DNA of 64,000 bases from Rhizobium jaguaris (GCF_003627755.1 NZ_CP032695.1:1-64000), one strand, 5' to 3'. Counted from the stretch's first letter, positions 46,825 through 55,924 are shown. The notes: generated by a model from the letters alone, not told the origin. Numbers and translations are program-made.

Positions 46825-47861
46825 GGAACGAGATCCTCCATGGGCGCACGCCAACAGCGGCTGAAATGGCCTGCCGAAATTTCCATGAGCGCCGGCATTT
46901 CCGCACATTTTTCGACGCGAAACGGGCAGCGCGCCTGGAACCGGCAGCCGGAGGGCGGGTTGGCCATGTCGGGGACGGTGCCGGTAATCGCCACGAGCCG
47001 CTCGCGCCGTTCGTCGAGGCGCGGCAGCGAGCCGAGCAGGCCGACTGTGTAGGGATGCTGCGGGAAGGTGAAAAGCTGTTCGACGGAACATTGCTCTACC
47101 ACCTGCCCGGCATACATGACGATGACGTCGTCGCAAGATTCGGCGACGACGCCGAGATCGTGAGTGATGAGAATAATGGCCGTTCCGGTCTTCTGCTGCA
47201 GCTCGCGCATCAGTTCGAGCACCTGCGCCTGGATGGTCACATCCAGCGCGGTGGTCGGCTCGTCGGCGATCAAAAGCTCTGGGTCGCAGGCAAGCGCCAT
47301 GGCGATCATCACACGTTGGCGCATGCCGCCGGACAGATTGTGCGGATATTGGTGATAGCGGGTCTCGGGTGAGGGGATGCGCACCAGCTTCAGCATGGCG
47401 ATCGCCCGTTCGGTCGCCTCCTTCTTGGACATGCGGCGATGGCGAAGGATGACTTCGTTGATCTGCTCGCCGATCGTGTAGGAGGGATTGAGCGACGTCA
47501 TCGGCTCCTGGAAGATCATCGCCAGCCGATTGCCCCTGAGATGGCGCATGGCGCTTTTCGTCTGGTCCAGAAGCTGTTGGCCATCGAAATTGACGCTGCC
47601 GGAAATGCGTGCCGCATGTTCGGGCAGCAGCCGCATCACGGCAAGCGACGTGACGCTCTTGCCGCTGCCGGACTCCCCGACGATGGCAAGAGTGCGTCCT
47701 TTCTTGACGGAAAAACTCACGCCGTCGACGGCGGTGACGGTCCTGGTGTCTGTCTGGAAGACGATACGCAGGTCCGAGATATCGAGGATGGACGGAGCGG
47801 AGTCGTCAGCCCGAAGAGATCGGGCTGACGGGTTGTGATCCATAGGTTGGGGCGTGCTCAT
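46821..47861 (-). CDS. oligopeptide/dipeptide ABC ATPase (DppD-like)
   Basis: ATPase of 346 residues. Walker [10 protein letters not shown], signature [10 protein letters not shown], Walker [16 protein letters not shown], and a C-terminal HPY region with [10 protein letters not shown]. It begins 18 bp after the stop of the binding-protein gene. It forms a heterodimer with the DppF-like protein, as usual for this transporter family. Confidence 0.94.
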   Translation of the reverse strand: MSTPQPMDHNPSARSLRADDSAPSILDISDLRIVFQTDTRTVTAVDGVSFSVKKGRTLAIVGESGSGKSVTSLAVMRLLPEHAARISGSVNFDGQQLLDQTKSAMRHLRGNRLAMIFQEPMTSLNPSYTIGEQINEVILRHRRMSKKEATERAIAMLKLVRIPSPETRYHQYPHNLSGGMRQRVMIAMALACDPELLIADEPTTALDVTIQAQVLELMRELQQKTGTAIILITHDLGVVAESCDDVIVMYAGQVVEQCSVEQLFTFPQHPYTVGLLGSLPRLDERRERLVAITGTVPDMANPPSGCRFQARCPFRVEKCAEMPALMEISAGHFSRCWRAPMEDLVP

Positions 47862-47878
47862 CGAAAACAGGCGCAGAC

Positions 47879-49399
47879 TTAGTTCTTGCGGCTGACGCCG
47901 GCGAGGCGGATGATGCCGTCCGGATCCGGCTTGAAGCCGACGATGTTGGCGTTATGCGCGAAGATCCACTGCGAGTGATACATGTAGACGATCGGCAGGT
48001 CCTTGAGCAGGATCGCGATTGCCTTGCTGTATTCCTTCTGGCGGGCCTCGACGTCGCCGAGGGAGCGGGCCTTGGTTAGGATCGCATCGAGATCCTTGTT
48101 GCAATAATGCGCGTCGTTTCCGGCTGCGCCGCAGGCCAGCATCGGCGTGATATTGAGGTCGGGGTCGACGCGGCCGCTCCAGCCGACGAGATGGGACTGG
48201 AATTTGCCCTGGCGGGCGACGTCAAGCAGCGTCATCAGCTCGGTTGGCTTGATGGTAACGTTGATGCCGATTTCTTGGACCATGGCCTGGACGAGCTGAG
48301 CCACCTGCTGGCGCTCCGCATCCGTCGGAACAAGCAGTTCCAGATTGACGGACTTCACACCGGCTTCTTCCATCTTCTTCTTGGCAGCGTCCAGATCACG
48401 CGCCGGAACCGGGTAGTCCTTGTCGAAATAGGGGCTGGTCGGCGGGAAGGGCTGGTTGCCGGTGCTGGCCTGGCCGTTGAAAACGACGTTGTTGATGGCG
48501 TCGCGGTCGATCGCGAGGCTGACGGCCTCGCGGATGGCGGCCTTCTTGCCGGCATCGAGATTTGCGCCTTCGCCAGTGATGTCGAAGGTGATGCCGTAGT
48601 AGCCGAGGCCGACGACGGGAGCGACAGCCAGCGAGGGTTCGGCCTTGACGGCGTCGACATCGGTGGCAGCAAGGCGCTCGATCAGATCGAGCTGACCGGA
48701 GCGCAGGTTGAGCAGGCGAACGTTCGAGTCCGGCATGCCGCGATAGATGAGCTTGTCGAAGTGATACTGGTCCGCATTATAATATTGCGCGAACTTCTCC
48801 AGGGTAATGTGGTCCTGCGCCACGCGTTCCACGAACTTGTACGGGCCGGAGCAGACCGGCGCATTGGTGAATTTTTCACCGAGCGCCTCGCCGGCTTTCG
48901 GGCTGATGATCATGCCTGCGCGGTCGCTGAGCGCGGCCAGCAGCGGAACGGACGGTTCCCTGAGGTTGATGCGGACGGTGTAATCGTCCACGACATCGAC
49001 GCTGCTGATGGCGCTGATTTCGGGCTTGCGGCGGGAGATCTTCAGATTGAGGTCGCGATCGAGGTTATATTTGATCGCGGCGGCATCCACCTTGGTGCCA
49101 TCGTGGAAGAGTGCGTCCTTGCGTAGCTTGAGCGTCAGCACCGTGCTGTCGGCATTCCATTCCCAGCTGGTCGCGAGCATCGGAACGATCTGGCCGTTAT
49201 CGTCGACATCGACGATCTTGTCGCAGAGCGACTGCAGGACGTGGCGGCCGACGAAGCTCCAGTTGGAGGCCGGGTCGAGTGTATCCGGATCGTCCTGCAG
49301 GCCGATGTTCAGAACGGATTCTGCAGCAGCAGGCACGGTGGTCGCCGCAAGGCCGCTCAAGGCTAAGCCGGCCGCAAATGCGAGATATAGTGGTTTCAT
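47879..49399 (-). CDS. periplasmic peptide-binding protein (SBP family 5)
   Basis: Exported binding protein of 506 residues. The signal peptide MKPLYLAFAAGLALSGLAA is cleaved near VPAAAES. The SBP_bac_5 pattern is clear: SVLNIGLQDDPDTLDPASNWSFVGRHVLQSLCDKIVDVDD, TLKLRKDALFHDGTKVDAAAIKYNLDR and VNAAIN-like IREAVSLAIDRDAINNVVFNG. AGAGGGAAG precedes the ATG at 49399; upstream in-frame codons would bury the signal peptide. Ligand class (peptides, glutathione or gamma-glutamyl compounds) is suggested only by the neighbouring gamma-glutamyltransferase. Confidence 0.92.
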   Translation of the reverse strand: MKPLYLAFAAGLALSGLAATTVPAAAESVLNIGLQDDPDTLDPASNWSFVGRHVLQSLCDKIVDVDDNGQIVPMLATSWEWNADSTVLTLKLRKDALFHDGTKVDAAAIKYNLDRDLNLKISRRKPEISAISSVDVVDDYTVRINLREPSVPLLAALSDRAGMIISPKAGEALGEKFTNAPVCSGPYKFVERVAQDHITLEKFAQYYNADQYHFDKLIYRGMPDSNVRLLNLRSGQLDLIERLAATDVDAVKAEPSLAVAPVVGLGYYGITFDITGEGANLDAGKKAAIREAVSLAIDRDAINNVVFNGQASTGNQPFPPTSPYFDKDYPVPARDLDAAKKKMEEAGVKSVNLELLVPTDAERQQVAQLVQAMVQEIGINVTIKPTELMTLLDVARQGKFQSHLVGWSGRVDPDLNITPMLACGAAGNDAHYCNKDLDAILTKARSLGDVEARQKEYSKAIAILLKDLPIVYMYHSQWIFAHNANIVGFKPDPDGIIRLAGVSRKN

Positions 49400-49436
49400 T
49401 GATCTTCCCTCTTTGTTCTTGATTGATGTGCCGCGA

Positions 49437-51269
49437 TCAGCGGGCGACGGCATAACCCTGCACGCCGCGCGGATTGGCGCCGGCCTTGACCAGCTGGGTT
49501 TCGCCGTCCATTTCTCGTGCGACGGCGGCAAGCCGCCCTTCCGACCAGGCGTCGCCGACGGTGATCTTGTGTCCGCGCGCGGCCAGCTCTTCCTGGACCG
49601 CCGACGAGAAGCGCGATTCCAGCGTGAGCGCCCCGAAACTGATCTCGCGCGGCCAGAATGAGCTCGGCAAATGGTCAGTATGGAAGGACGGTGCGTCGAT
49701 CGTTTCCTGCAGGTTCATTCCCTTGTGGATGTGGCGCAGCAGCATGATGAGCTGCCATTGATCCTGCTGGTCACCCCCTGGCGTGCCGAAGGCCATGTAG
49801 GGGCGTCCGTCGCGGAAAACGGTCGACGGCGTAAGCGTCGTTCGCGGCCGTTTCGACGGCATCAAGGTGGAATTCAGGCCTTCTTCCAGCCAGAACATCT
49901 GTCCGCGGGTGGTGAGGCTGAAACCAAGGCCCTGAATGACGGGGCTCGACTGGAACCAGCCACCGGAAGGGGTTGCCGATACCATGTTGCCCCAGCGGTC
50001 CACGGCGCTGACCTGCACGGTATCGCCGCGCTGCGCGCCTTCGCGGGTGAGGGCGGGTTCGCCTTCCTTGTCGTTCGGCAGCTTGGGCTCGCGTGCGACC
50101 GTCGGCTCGCCGCCGCCGAGGCCCGGCTGCGGAATAGTGCCGACCGTGCGCAGCGGCGGCAAGCTCGGGATGCGGCCGTCAGGCGAACCGGGGCGCACGT
50201 CCATCGATGCCGTGCCGCTGATCAAGGCGCGGCGACCGTCGGCGTAGCGCGAGGAAAGCAATGTTTCGAGCGGAACGTCGGAGCTGTCGCCGTACCAGGC
50301 TTCGCGGTCAGCCATGGCGAGTTTGGCGGTTTCGACGACCAGATGCACGAAGTCGGCGCCCATCGGATCGAGATCGGCGATATCGGTGCCCTTCAGGATC
50401 TGCAGCATCTGCAGGAGAACCGGGCCTTGCGACCAGGCGCCGCATTTGAAGACCTCGAAGTCGCCATAGGCGACGGAAGCCGGAGTCTCGATCAGCGGCT
50501 TGTAATCGGCCATGTCCTGGGCGGTAATGAGGCCCTTGTGCCGGCGGCCCGAAACATCCCAGACCTCCTCGGTCGCACAATAGTCCTCGATGCGCTCGGC
50601 GACGGGGCCGCGATACCAGAAATCGAGTGCGGCCTCGATGCGCACTTCGCGGCCTTTTGCCGATTTCGTCTGGTCGAGAATCTGCTGATAGAGCGTCGCG
50701 ACCTGCGGATTGCGGAAGAGCTTGCCAGATTGCGGCGCGCGGCCGCCCGGCAGGTAGAGTTCGGCGGAGCTCGGCCAATGCGTTTCGAAGAGCTCGCGCA
50801 TCGAGGCAATCGTGTTGGCGATGCGCGGCACTAGCGGATGGCCGTTCTTTGCATAATAGATCGCAGGAGCCAGCACGTCTTCGAGGTCGGCGGTCCCATA
50901 GTCGCGCAAGAGCGTCAGCCACGCGCCGAAAGCGCCGGGGATGCAGGCCGCGAGCAGGCCGGTGCCCGGAATGATGTCGAGGCCGAGATCCTTGAAATGC
51001 TGAACTGTCGCCTTGGCGGGAGAAGGGCCTTGACCGGAAATCACCGTCGGCTTGTCGGCGCCGGCCGGCGTGACAATGATCGGAACCTCTCCGCCGGGAC
51101 CGTTCAGATGCGGCTCGACGACCTGTAGCACAAAGCCGGCCGCGACAGCCGCATCAAAGGCGGTGTGACCCTTTTCGAGGATCGACATGCCGACGGTCGA
51201 CGCCAGCCAGTGTGTGGACGAAACCGCACCGAATGTGCCCCTAAGCTCCGGACGCGTCGTAAAAGTCAT
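49437..51269 (-). CDS. gamma-glutamyltransferase family protein
   Basis: Ntn-hydrolase of 610 residues. The N-terminal part has STHWLASTVGMSILEKGHTAFDAAVAAGFVLQVVEPHLNGPGG (family signature). The autoprocessing Thr is in RGDTVQVSAVDRWGNMVSAT (T417). The C-terminal subunit has the substrate site region MPSKRPRTTLTP and GTPGGDQQDQWQL. There is no signal peptide, so it should act in the cytoplasm on imported compounds, unlike the classical periplasmic enzyme. GAGGGATTGAA precedes the ATG at 51269. It is 37 bp upstream of the binding-protein gene, first in the operon, and divergent from a GntR gene. Confidence 0.88.
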   Translation of the reverse strand: MTFTTRPELRGTFGAVSSTHWLASTVGMSILEKGHTAFDAAVAAGFVLQVVEPHLNGPGGEVPIIVTPAGADKPTVISGQGPSPAKATVQHFKDLGLDIIPGTGLLAACIPGAFGAWLTLLRDYGTADLEDVLAPAIYYAKNGHPLVPRIANTIASMRELFETHWPSSAELYLPGGRAPQSGKLFRNPQVATLYQQILDQTKSAKGREVRIEAALDFWYRGPVAERIEDYCATEEVWDVSGRRHKGLITAQDMADYKPLIETPASVAYGDFEVFKCGAWSQGPVLLQMLQILKGTDIADLDPMGADFVHLVVETAKLAMADREAWYGDSSDVPLETLLSSRYADGRRALISGTASMDVRPGSPDGRIPSLPPLRTVGTIPQPGLGGGEPTVAREPKLPNDKEGEPALTREGAQRGDTVQVSAVDRWGNMVSATPSGGWFQSSPVIQGLGFSLTTRGQMFWLEEGLNSTLMPSKRPRTTLTPSTVFRDGRPYMAFGTPGGDQQDQWQLIMLLRHIHKGMNLQETIDAPSFHTDHLPSSFWPREISFGALTLESRFSSAVQEELAARGHKITVGDAWSEGRLAAVAREMDGETQLVKAGANPRGVQGYAVAR

Positions 51270-51317
51270 TTCAATCCCTCGCTCCCTATCGGCCTCGGCC
51301 GACCCGAAAGACATTAC

Positions 51318-51329
51318 ATTGTCCACAAT
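51318..51329. promoter_or_regulatory. putative GntR operator (TGTCCACA site)
   Basis: ATTGTCCACAAT is an inverted repeat of ATTGT around CC. Its core TGTCCACA (51320-51327) recurs in reverse orientation as TGTGGACA at 51404-51411. Both lie between the gamma-glutamyltransferase operon and the divergent GntR gene, as expected of a shared control region. The role is inferred. Confidence 0.5.
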
Positions 51330-51403
51330 ATCAGCCAGTATCGGCCGAATTATATACGCAGCCCGATTACAACAAGGCCTAAATGACCAGATGTCGTCAT
51401 TCC

Positions 51404-51411
51404 TGTGGACA
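51404..51411. promoter_or_regulatory. second TGTGGACA site in the GGT/GntR control region
   Basis: TGTGGACA, inverted relative to the core at 51320-51327 and about 84 bp away. It is followed by ATATTGTATATT, an AT-rich stretch that could be the GntR-gene promoter. Two copies would allow a DNA loop over the GGT promoter. The role is inferred. Confidence 0.35.
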
Positions 51412-51504
51412 TATTGTATATTTGAAGCGCCCGTGGCAAGCAGATTGTGTAAAATAATGGGCAATTGCATAATCGTGAAAAGCTGACACAGGGGAGTCAG
51501 CGCT

Positions 51505-52227
51505 ATGGCAAAGGATGAGAGAATGCTGGAAACCGCGGCTGCCGGCAGGAAAAGTCGCAGTGATTTCATTGCCGAACAGCTTGAAGAGGCTGTGATCAAC
51601 GGTGCGATCCCGGCAGGCTCGCGGCTCGATGAAGCATCCATCGCCACACAATTCGGGGTGTCGCGTACGCCGGTGCGCGAGGCGCTGCATATTCTCTGCG
51701 GGCGCGGGCTTGCGGCGCGGGAGCCCTACAAGGGCGTAGTCGTCACGCAGATTTCGGCGCAGCGAATTGACGAAATGTTCGAGGCCATGGCCGAACTCGA
51801 GGCGACCTGCGGCCGTCTCGCCTCCCATCGGATGACGATGAGCGAGCGCGCGGAACTTGAAAACATCCATCACGAAATGAATGCACTTGCCGACGAGGGC
51901 GAGCACACCGGCTATAACGAGCTGAACACCCGTTTCCACAGCTTGCTATTCCAGGGCAGCCACAATAGCGACCTGATCGCCGCCGCCCAGACGTTGAGGC
52001 TGAAGCTTGCGCCTTTCCGCAAATACCAGCTCAAGGACAAGGGACGCCTGAAGCGTTCATGCAGCGAACATCAGCAGATCGTCGATGCAATTCTCGACCA
52101 GGACCCGAAGGCGGCCGAGAACGCACTGCGCCGCCATCTCGTGTCGGCCGCGCAGGAGGTTCTGCTCAAGCGCCGCCGGCGCGAGGAAGACTCCCAGACC
52201 GAAACCAATCTTATCGAAGAGGCATGA
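51505..52227 (+). CDS. GntR/FCD family transcriptional regulator
   Basis: Regulator of 240 residues. N-terminal GntR winged helix: FIAEQLEEAVINGAIPAGSRLDEASIATQFGVSRTPVREALHILCGRGLAAREPYKGVVV. C-terminal FCD ligand-binding all-helical domain: EMFEAMAELEATCGRLAS with His/Asp metal-site residues (FHSLLFQGSHN, RSCSEHQQIVDAI). It is divergent from the GGT/peptide transporter operon and likely controls it, and overlaps nothing downstream: a SnoaL-like gene follows 8 bp later. Confidence 0.92.
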   Translation: MAKDERMLETAAAGRKSRSDFIAEQLEEAVINGAIPAGSRLDEASIATQFGVSRTPVREALHILCGRGLAAREPYKGVVVTQISAQRIDEMFEAMAELEATCGRLASHRMTMSERAELENIHHEMNALADEGEHTGYNELNTRFHSLLFQGSHNSDLIAAAQTLRLKLAPFRKYQLKDKGRLKRSCSEHQQIVDAILDQDPKAAENALRRHLVSAAQEVLLKRRRREEDSQTETNLIEEA

Positions 52228-52234
52228 ATTCGAA

Positions 52235-52621
52235 ATGTCCGCGAACACCGATCAAGACGCTATCCGCTCCGTTATCTCGGACATGCAGGCAGCCTGGAAC
52301 CGTGGCGATTTCCATGGCTACATGGCCGGGTTTGCCAATCCCGACATCGTGTTCGTGTCCCGAGGTCGCATCCAAAAGGACTGGCAGGCAACGCTGGATC
52401 ACTATATTGCCGATTACGGTGGCTCTCCCGGTTCGCAGGGGCAGTTGACCTTCTCGAACATCCGTATCGAGATGCTGGCGCCGGATGCCGCTCAACTCAT
52501 CAGCAACTACAATCTCGTGCGTTCCGCCGGCAGCCAGACCGGGGTCAACACCCGCTTGATGCGCAAACGGGACGGCCAATGGGTGATTGCGCTCAATCAC
52601 GTTTCGCAGATCGAGAGATGA
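52235..52621 (+). CDS. SnoaL/DUF4440-like NTF2-fold protein
   Basis: Small cytoplasmic protein of 128 residues with the NTF2-like cone: IRSVISDMQAAWNRGDFHGYMAGFANPDIVFVSRGRI opening, ATLDHYIADYGG, ALNHVSQIER end. DUF4440-type ketosteroid-isomerase-like. It begins 8 bp after the GntR stop (GAAGAGG about 12 bases upstream) and is probably co-transcribed with it. The role is unknown; it may act on a product of the divergent GGT pathway. In-frame codons before 52235 lie inside the GntR gene and are rejected. Confidence 0.8.
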   Translation: MSANTDQDAIRSVISDMQAAWNRGDFHGYMAGFANPDIVFVSRGRIQKDWQATLDHYIADYGGSPGSQGQLTFSNIRIEMLAPDAAQLISNYNLVRSAGSQTGVNTRLMRKRDGQWVIALNHVSQIER

Positions 52622-52709
52622 TGAATTTCGGGCAGTGCTGCGCGTAATGCATCCCGATTGAGTTTCGCCGGCTCACCCGCATCGCTCTTGGCAAAGGGCG
52701 GATGCTGGC

Positions 52710-53426
52710 TCACCCGGCAGAAAGATCGATCGGGTCGTTAAGATCGCGTGCGAGATAATCCTGGATCTGCTTGACGATCTGCTCAGCGTGCTTGGAGGCA
52801 AGCTTGTCGGCAAGCTCCACTTTGCGCTCCTCGATTGCCGCGATCATCTCTTCATGCTCGTCGACATATTGGCGAGGCAGCCGGTCGTCGAAGGTGCGGT
52901 AATAGAGCCGAAGAATGCGCCGTCCTTCGTCAAGGAGCCGGCTGAAGAAGGCCGTATAGTAGGAATTGCCGGCAAGCTCGGCGATCGCTACGTGAAATTC
53001 GCGGTTTGCCTCGATCATCGCCATGGCATCGCGGGCCGTAACGGCGGCGGCGAATTCCTCCTGCCGCTTTCGGATGTTACCCATGGCCTCGGGCGTTGCG
53101 CGCTGTGCAGCGCCGCGCGTCGTCACGCGGTACATCAGCGTCAGGGCGTCGAAATAGGTCGGCAACGCTGCGAAGTCGATCTGCGAGACGATCGTGTTGC
53201 GGTTCGGCAGTGTCGTGACCAAGCCTTCGCCGGAGAGGCGCAGCAGCGCCTCGCGAACGGGCGTGCGCGACATGCCGAAGCGCTCCGAAAGCCTGACTTC
53301 CTCCAGCGCGTCGCCTGGCGGCAGCGTCATGTCGAGGATTTCCTTGCGCAGCACCGTATAGACGCTTTGGGTGCCGGTGCCGCGTGCACGACGAAAATCG
53401 CTTTCTTCTGCTTCGATATGCGCCAT
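52710..53426 (-). CDS. GntR/FCD family transcriptional regulator
   Basis: Regulator of 238 residues. Winged helix: VYTVLRKEILDMTLPPGDALEEVRLSERFGMSRTPVREALLRLSGEGLVTTLPNRNTIV. FCD domain: FDALTLMYRVTTRGAAQRAT, EANREFHVAIAELAGN and VDEHEEMIAAIEER. It is divergent from the DHDPS-like gene across a 300-bp region with two TTGTCGACRA sites, so it probably controls that catabolic set. It is convergent with the SnoaL-like gene. Confidence 0.92.
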   Translation of the reverse strand: MAHIEAEESDFRRARGTGTQSVYTVLRKEILDMTLPPGDALEEVRLSERFGMSRTPVREALLRLSGEGLVTTLPNRNTIVSQIDFAALPTYFDALTLMYRVTTRGAAQRATPEAMGNIRKRQEEFAAAVTARDAMAMIEANREFHVAIAELAGNSYYTAFFSRLLDEGRRILRLYYRTFDDRLPRQYVDEHEEMIAAIEERKVELADKLASKHAEQIVKQIQDYLARDLNDPIDLSAG

Positions 53427-53469
53427 GTCTCGTCCTCTTTCTCGGAGCGGCCACCGGTATGAATGCAGC

Positions 53470-53479
53470 TTGTCGACGA
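53470..53479. promoter_or_regulatory. TTGTCGACGA site near the GntR gene start
   Basis: TTGTCGACGA, nine of ten matches to the perfect palindrome at 53629-53638. It lies 44 bp upstream of the GntR start on the minus strand. Probable autoregulatory operator by position. Confidence 0.45.
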
Positions 53480-53628
53480 CGGACGCCGCCTAGTCAAGCA
53501 GGGCGTCAGCGCGGGTCGTGAAGCATTGTCATCGCGGGCACCGCCAGGCGTGCGCGACGAGCGATATCCGGCGCCTTTTCCCAGCCGCGTGCGTTCCCTA
53601 CAAATCTTCATAGTACTTTACACGATTG

Positions 53629-53638
53629 TTGTCGACAA
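53629..53638. promoter_or_regulatory. perfect TTGTCGACAA palindrome upstream of DHDPS-like gene
   Basis: A perfect 10-bp palindrome of a form often bound by FadR/FCD-group GntR regulators. It lies 91 bp upstream of the lyase ATG, in the divergent region shared with the GntR gene, where a near-copy occurs at 53470-53479. Operator role inferred. Confidence 0.55.
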
Positions 53639-53728
53639 ATAGAATACAAGGCGCTATGACGGTTACGAGGCTCAGCCTTTCCAGGCGGACGATTGTGTCA
53701 CGAGGCCCGCAGTCCCTGAGGATATTAA

Positions 53729-54691
53729 ATGAAAGCCAAGATTTTTTCCGGCGTCGTTCCGGCGCTCATGACCCCTTGCAAGGAAGACCGCAGCCCGGAT
53801 TTCGAGGCGCTCGCTCGCAAGGGCAAGCAGCTCATCGCTGAAGGCATGTCGGCCGTCGTCTATTGCGGCTCCATGGGCGACTGGCCGCTGCTGAGCGACC
53901 AGCAGCGCATGGAAGGTGTCAAACATCTCGTCAAAGCCGGCGTGCCGGTGATCGTCGGCACTGGCGCCGTCAACACCGCCTCGGCGGTCGCCCATGCCGC
54001 GCATGCGCAGAAAGTGGGCGCGCAGGGCTTAATGGTCATCCCGCGCGTTCTGTCGCGCGGCCCGTCGCTTGTCGCTCAGAAAGCGCATTTCAAGGCGATC
54101 CTCTCGGCAGCCCCGGATCTGCCGGCGGTGATCTACAACAGCCCCTACTACGGCTTCGCCACCCGCGCCGACCTGTTTTTCGCGCTCCGCGCCGAACATT
54201 CCAATCTGGTCGGCTTTAAGGAATTCGGCGGTCCTGCCGATATGCGCTATGCCGCCGAAAACATCACCAGCCGTGACGATGACGTCTCGCTGATGATCGG
54301 CGTCGACACGGCCGTCTTCCACGGCTTCGTGAATTGCGGTGCGACCGGCGCCATCACCGGCATCGGAAACGTGCTTCCCAAGGAAGTCATCCATCTGTCC
54401 AACCTTTCGCAGGCCGCTGCGGCCGGCGATGTCGATGCACGCCTGCGCGCGCAAGAACTGGAACAGGCGCTCGCCGTCCTGTCGTCCTTCGACGAAGGGC
54501 CAGATCTCGTCCTCTACTTCAAGCATATGATGGTGCTGAAGGGTGACGAGGAATATACGCTCCATTTCAACGAAACTGATGCGCTGACCGAGAGCCAGCG
54601 CGGCTATGTCGAAGCGCAGTTCAAGCTGTTTAACACGTGGTATGCCGAGTGGAGCAAGCTTCCGGGTGCGGTTCAGAAGTGGAAGCCCTGA
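53729..54691 (+). CDS. dihydrodipicolinate synthase superfamily lyase
   Basis: Class I aldolase-fold protein of 320 residues. The Schiff-base Lys is in NLVGFKEFGGP and the Tyr in AVIYNSPYYGF; the N-terminus is FSGVVPALMTPCKEDRSPDFEALARKGKQLI and the GSMGDWPLLSDQQR segment replaces the GTTGE motif of true DapA. It is therefore a catabolic member, not the lysine-biosynthesis enzyme. With the Ldh2 and DadA-like genes next door, a 1-pyrroline-4-hydroxy-2-carboxylate deaminase role is attractive but unproven. GAGG lies 7 bases upstream. A strong intrinsic terminator (54718-54741) follows. Confidence 0.82.
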   Translation: MKAKIFSGVVPALMTPCKEDRSPDFEALARKGKQLIAEGMSAVVYCGSMGDWPLLSDQQRMEGVKHLVKAGVPVIVGTGAVNTASAVAHAAHAQKVGAQGLMVIPRVLSRGPSLVAQKAHFKAILSAAPDLPAVIYNSPYYGFATRADLFFALRAEHSNLVGFKEFGGPADMRYAAENITSRDDDVSLMIGVDTAVFHGFVNCGATGAITGIGNVLPKEVIHLSNLSQAAAAGDVDARLRAQELEQALAVLSSFDEGPDLVLYFKHMMVLKGDEEYTLHFNETDALTESQRGYVEAQFKLFNTWYAEWSKLPGAVQKWKP

Positions 54692-54717
54692 GCCTCGACT
54701 GACGAAACCTGAATGGA

Positions 54718-54741
54718 AGCCCGCCGCATCGGCGGGCTTTT
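54718..54741. terminator. intrinsic terminator after DHDPS-like gene
   Basis: AGCCCGCC (54718-54725) pairs with GGCGGGCT (54731-54738) across a 5-nt loop GCATC and is followed by TTTTC. Preceding A residues could serve the opposite strand weakly. It lies between convergent genes. Confidence 0.85.
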
Positions 54742-54777
54742 CGTTGGCTGGCATCGCAAGCAGTCGGCGGCCAGCGG

Positions 54778-55815
54778 TCAATCGACCGCATCGAGCCCCA
54801 GCGCGCCGAGACGCTCCAGCTGCTGCATCTCCTGTGCAGTCAGGATGATGCCGGCGGCTTCCGAGGCAGCCCGGGCAGCGAAGCGGCGTTGAGAGGGCAG
54901 GCGGGCGCCCTGGCTGGCAATCGCTTCGAACAGGAATTCGGCGCGCGCAAACGGATTGCCCGCCCGGCCGGCAGCGAAGGCCTCTGGAGAGAAAGCGATG
55001 ATGAGCTCGCCGTGCGCCGGGGCGAGCGTGGTCGTGCCGAGCTGGTCCAGCGCCTCCCGGCTCGTCAGGTCGCCGATCATGATCCCGGCAAGCAATTCGA
55101 TCATCGTGCCGATCGCTGACCCCTTGTGTCCGCCGAAAGGCAGCATGGCGCCCGCAAGTGCGGCTTCCGGCTCCGTGGTCGGATCGCCATCGGGGCCGAT
55201 CGCCCAGCCGTCCGGCAGCGGCTTACCGGCCCGGCGATGCAATTCGATCTCTCCCCGTGCCGCCACCGAGGTGGCGAAATCGAAGACGTAAGGCGGTTGC
55301 CCTTCGCGCGGCCAGCCGAAGGCAAAGGGATTGGTTCCGAGGAGCGGCATCTTGCCGCCGGCGGGAGCCACCGCTGAATAGCTTGGGCACATGACGAGCG
55401 CCGCAAGCCCTTGCTCCGTCAACGCCTCGACATCCGGCCACAAGGCAGAAAAATGCGTGCAGTCATTGATGACGAGCGCAGCAAGGCCGAGGCTGCGGGC
55501 ACGTTCTGCAAGCGCTGGCACGCCGAGCTCGGCGGCCGGATTAGAGAATCCACCCTTGGCGTCCACTTTCGCGATTGCCGAATTTGACGGTGCCGCGAGT
55601 TCGGGAACCGCATCCGGCTTGACCTTCCCTGCTTTGATCGTACGCAGCGTGCCCTCGATACGGTAGATTCCGTGCGATTTGCAGGCGTCGCGTTCGGCGG
55701 CGACGATTACGCGGGCGACGGACCCGGATTGAATGGCGTTGAGGCCCGCATTGCGGAAAACCGTCTCCACACGGTCCTGCAGCTCGTCGATGGTCAATGT
55801 CGTTTTCTGGTTCAT
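54778..55815 (-). CDS. Ldh2 family oxidoreductase (imine reductase / malate-lactate dehydrogenase type)
   Basis: NAD(P)-dependent oxidoreductase of 345 residues of the Ldh2/MDH2/DGDH superfamily. Key parts: ERDACKSHGIYRIEGTLRTI, VDAKGGFSNPAAELG, INDCTHFSALWPDVE, TNPFAFGWPREGQPPYVFDFATSVAARGEI and LPFGGHKGSAIGTMIELLAG. Members reduce delta1-pyrroline-2-carboxylate or oxidise malate, lactate and ureidoglycolate. The neighbouring DadA-like oxidase makes a cyclic imine reductase likely. ATG 55815 starts at the family N-terminus; the longer frame overlaps the divergent gene's promoter. Ribosome binding site weak. Confidence 0.85.
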   Translation of the reverse strand: MNQKTTLTIDELQDRVETVFRNAGLNAIQSGSVARVIVAAERDACKSHGIYRIEGTLRTIKAGKVKPDAVPELAAPSNSAIAKVDAKGGFSNPAAELGVPALAERARSLGLAALVINDCTHFSALWPDVEALTEQGLAALVMCPSYSAVAPAGGKMPLLGTNPFAFGWPREGQPPYVFDFATSVAARGEIELHRRAGKPLPDGWAIGPDGDPTTEPEAALAGAMLPFGGHKGSAIGTMIELLAGIMIGDLTSREALDQLGTTTLAPAHGELIIAFSPEAFAAGRAGNPFARAEFLFEAIASQGARLPSQRRFAARAASEAAGIILTAQEMQQLERLGALGLDAVD

Positions 55816-55866
55816 GGATCTTCGTCGGTTGAGCCTGCCGGCATGGCAAAGGCAGTTGATGTTTGC

Positions 55867-55879
55867 ATACATAAAGTAT
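55867..55879. promoter_or_regulatory. ATAC-N5-GTAT inverted repeat in divergent promoter
   Basis: ATAC (55867-55870) and GTAT (55876-55879) form an inverted repeat around ATAAA between the divergent Ldh2 and DadA-like genes. It resembles GntR-type half-sites but differs from the TTGTCGACAA element used nearby. A possible operator. Confidence 0.35.
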
Positions 55880-55924
55880 ACGAAAAACGCATGCGAGCAA
55901 TTCCGCCTGCCACAGAGAGGCATG

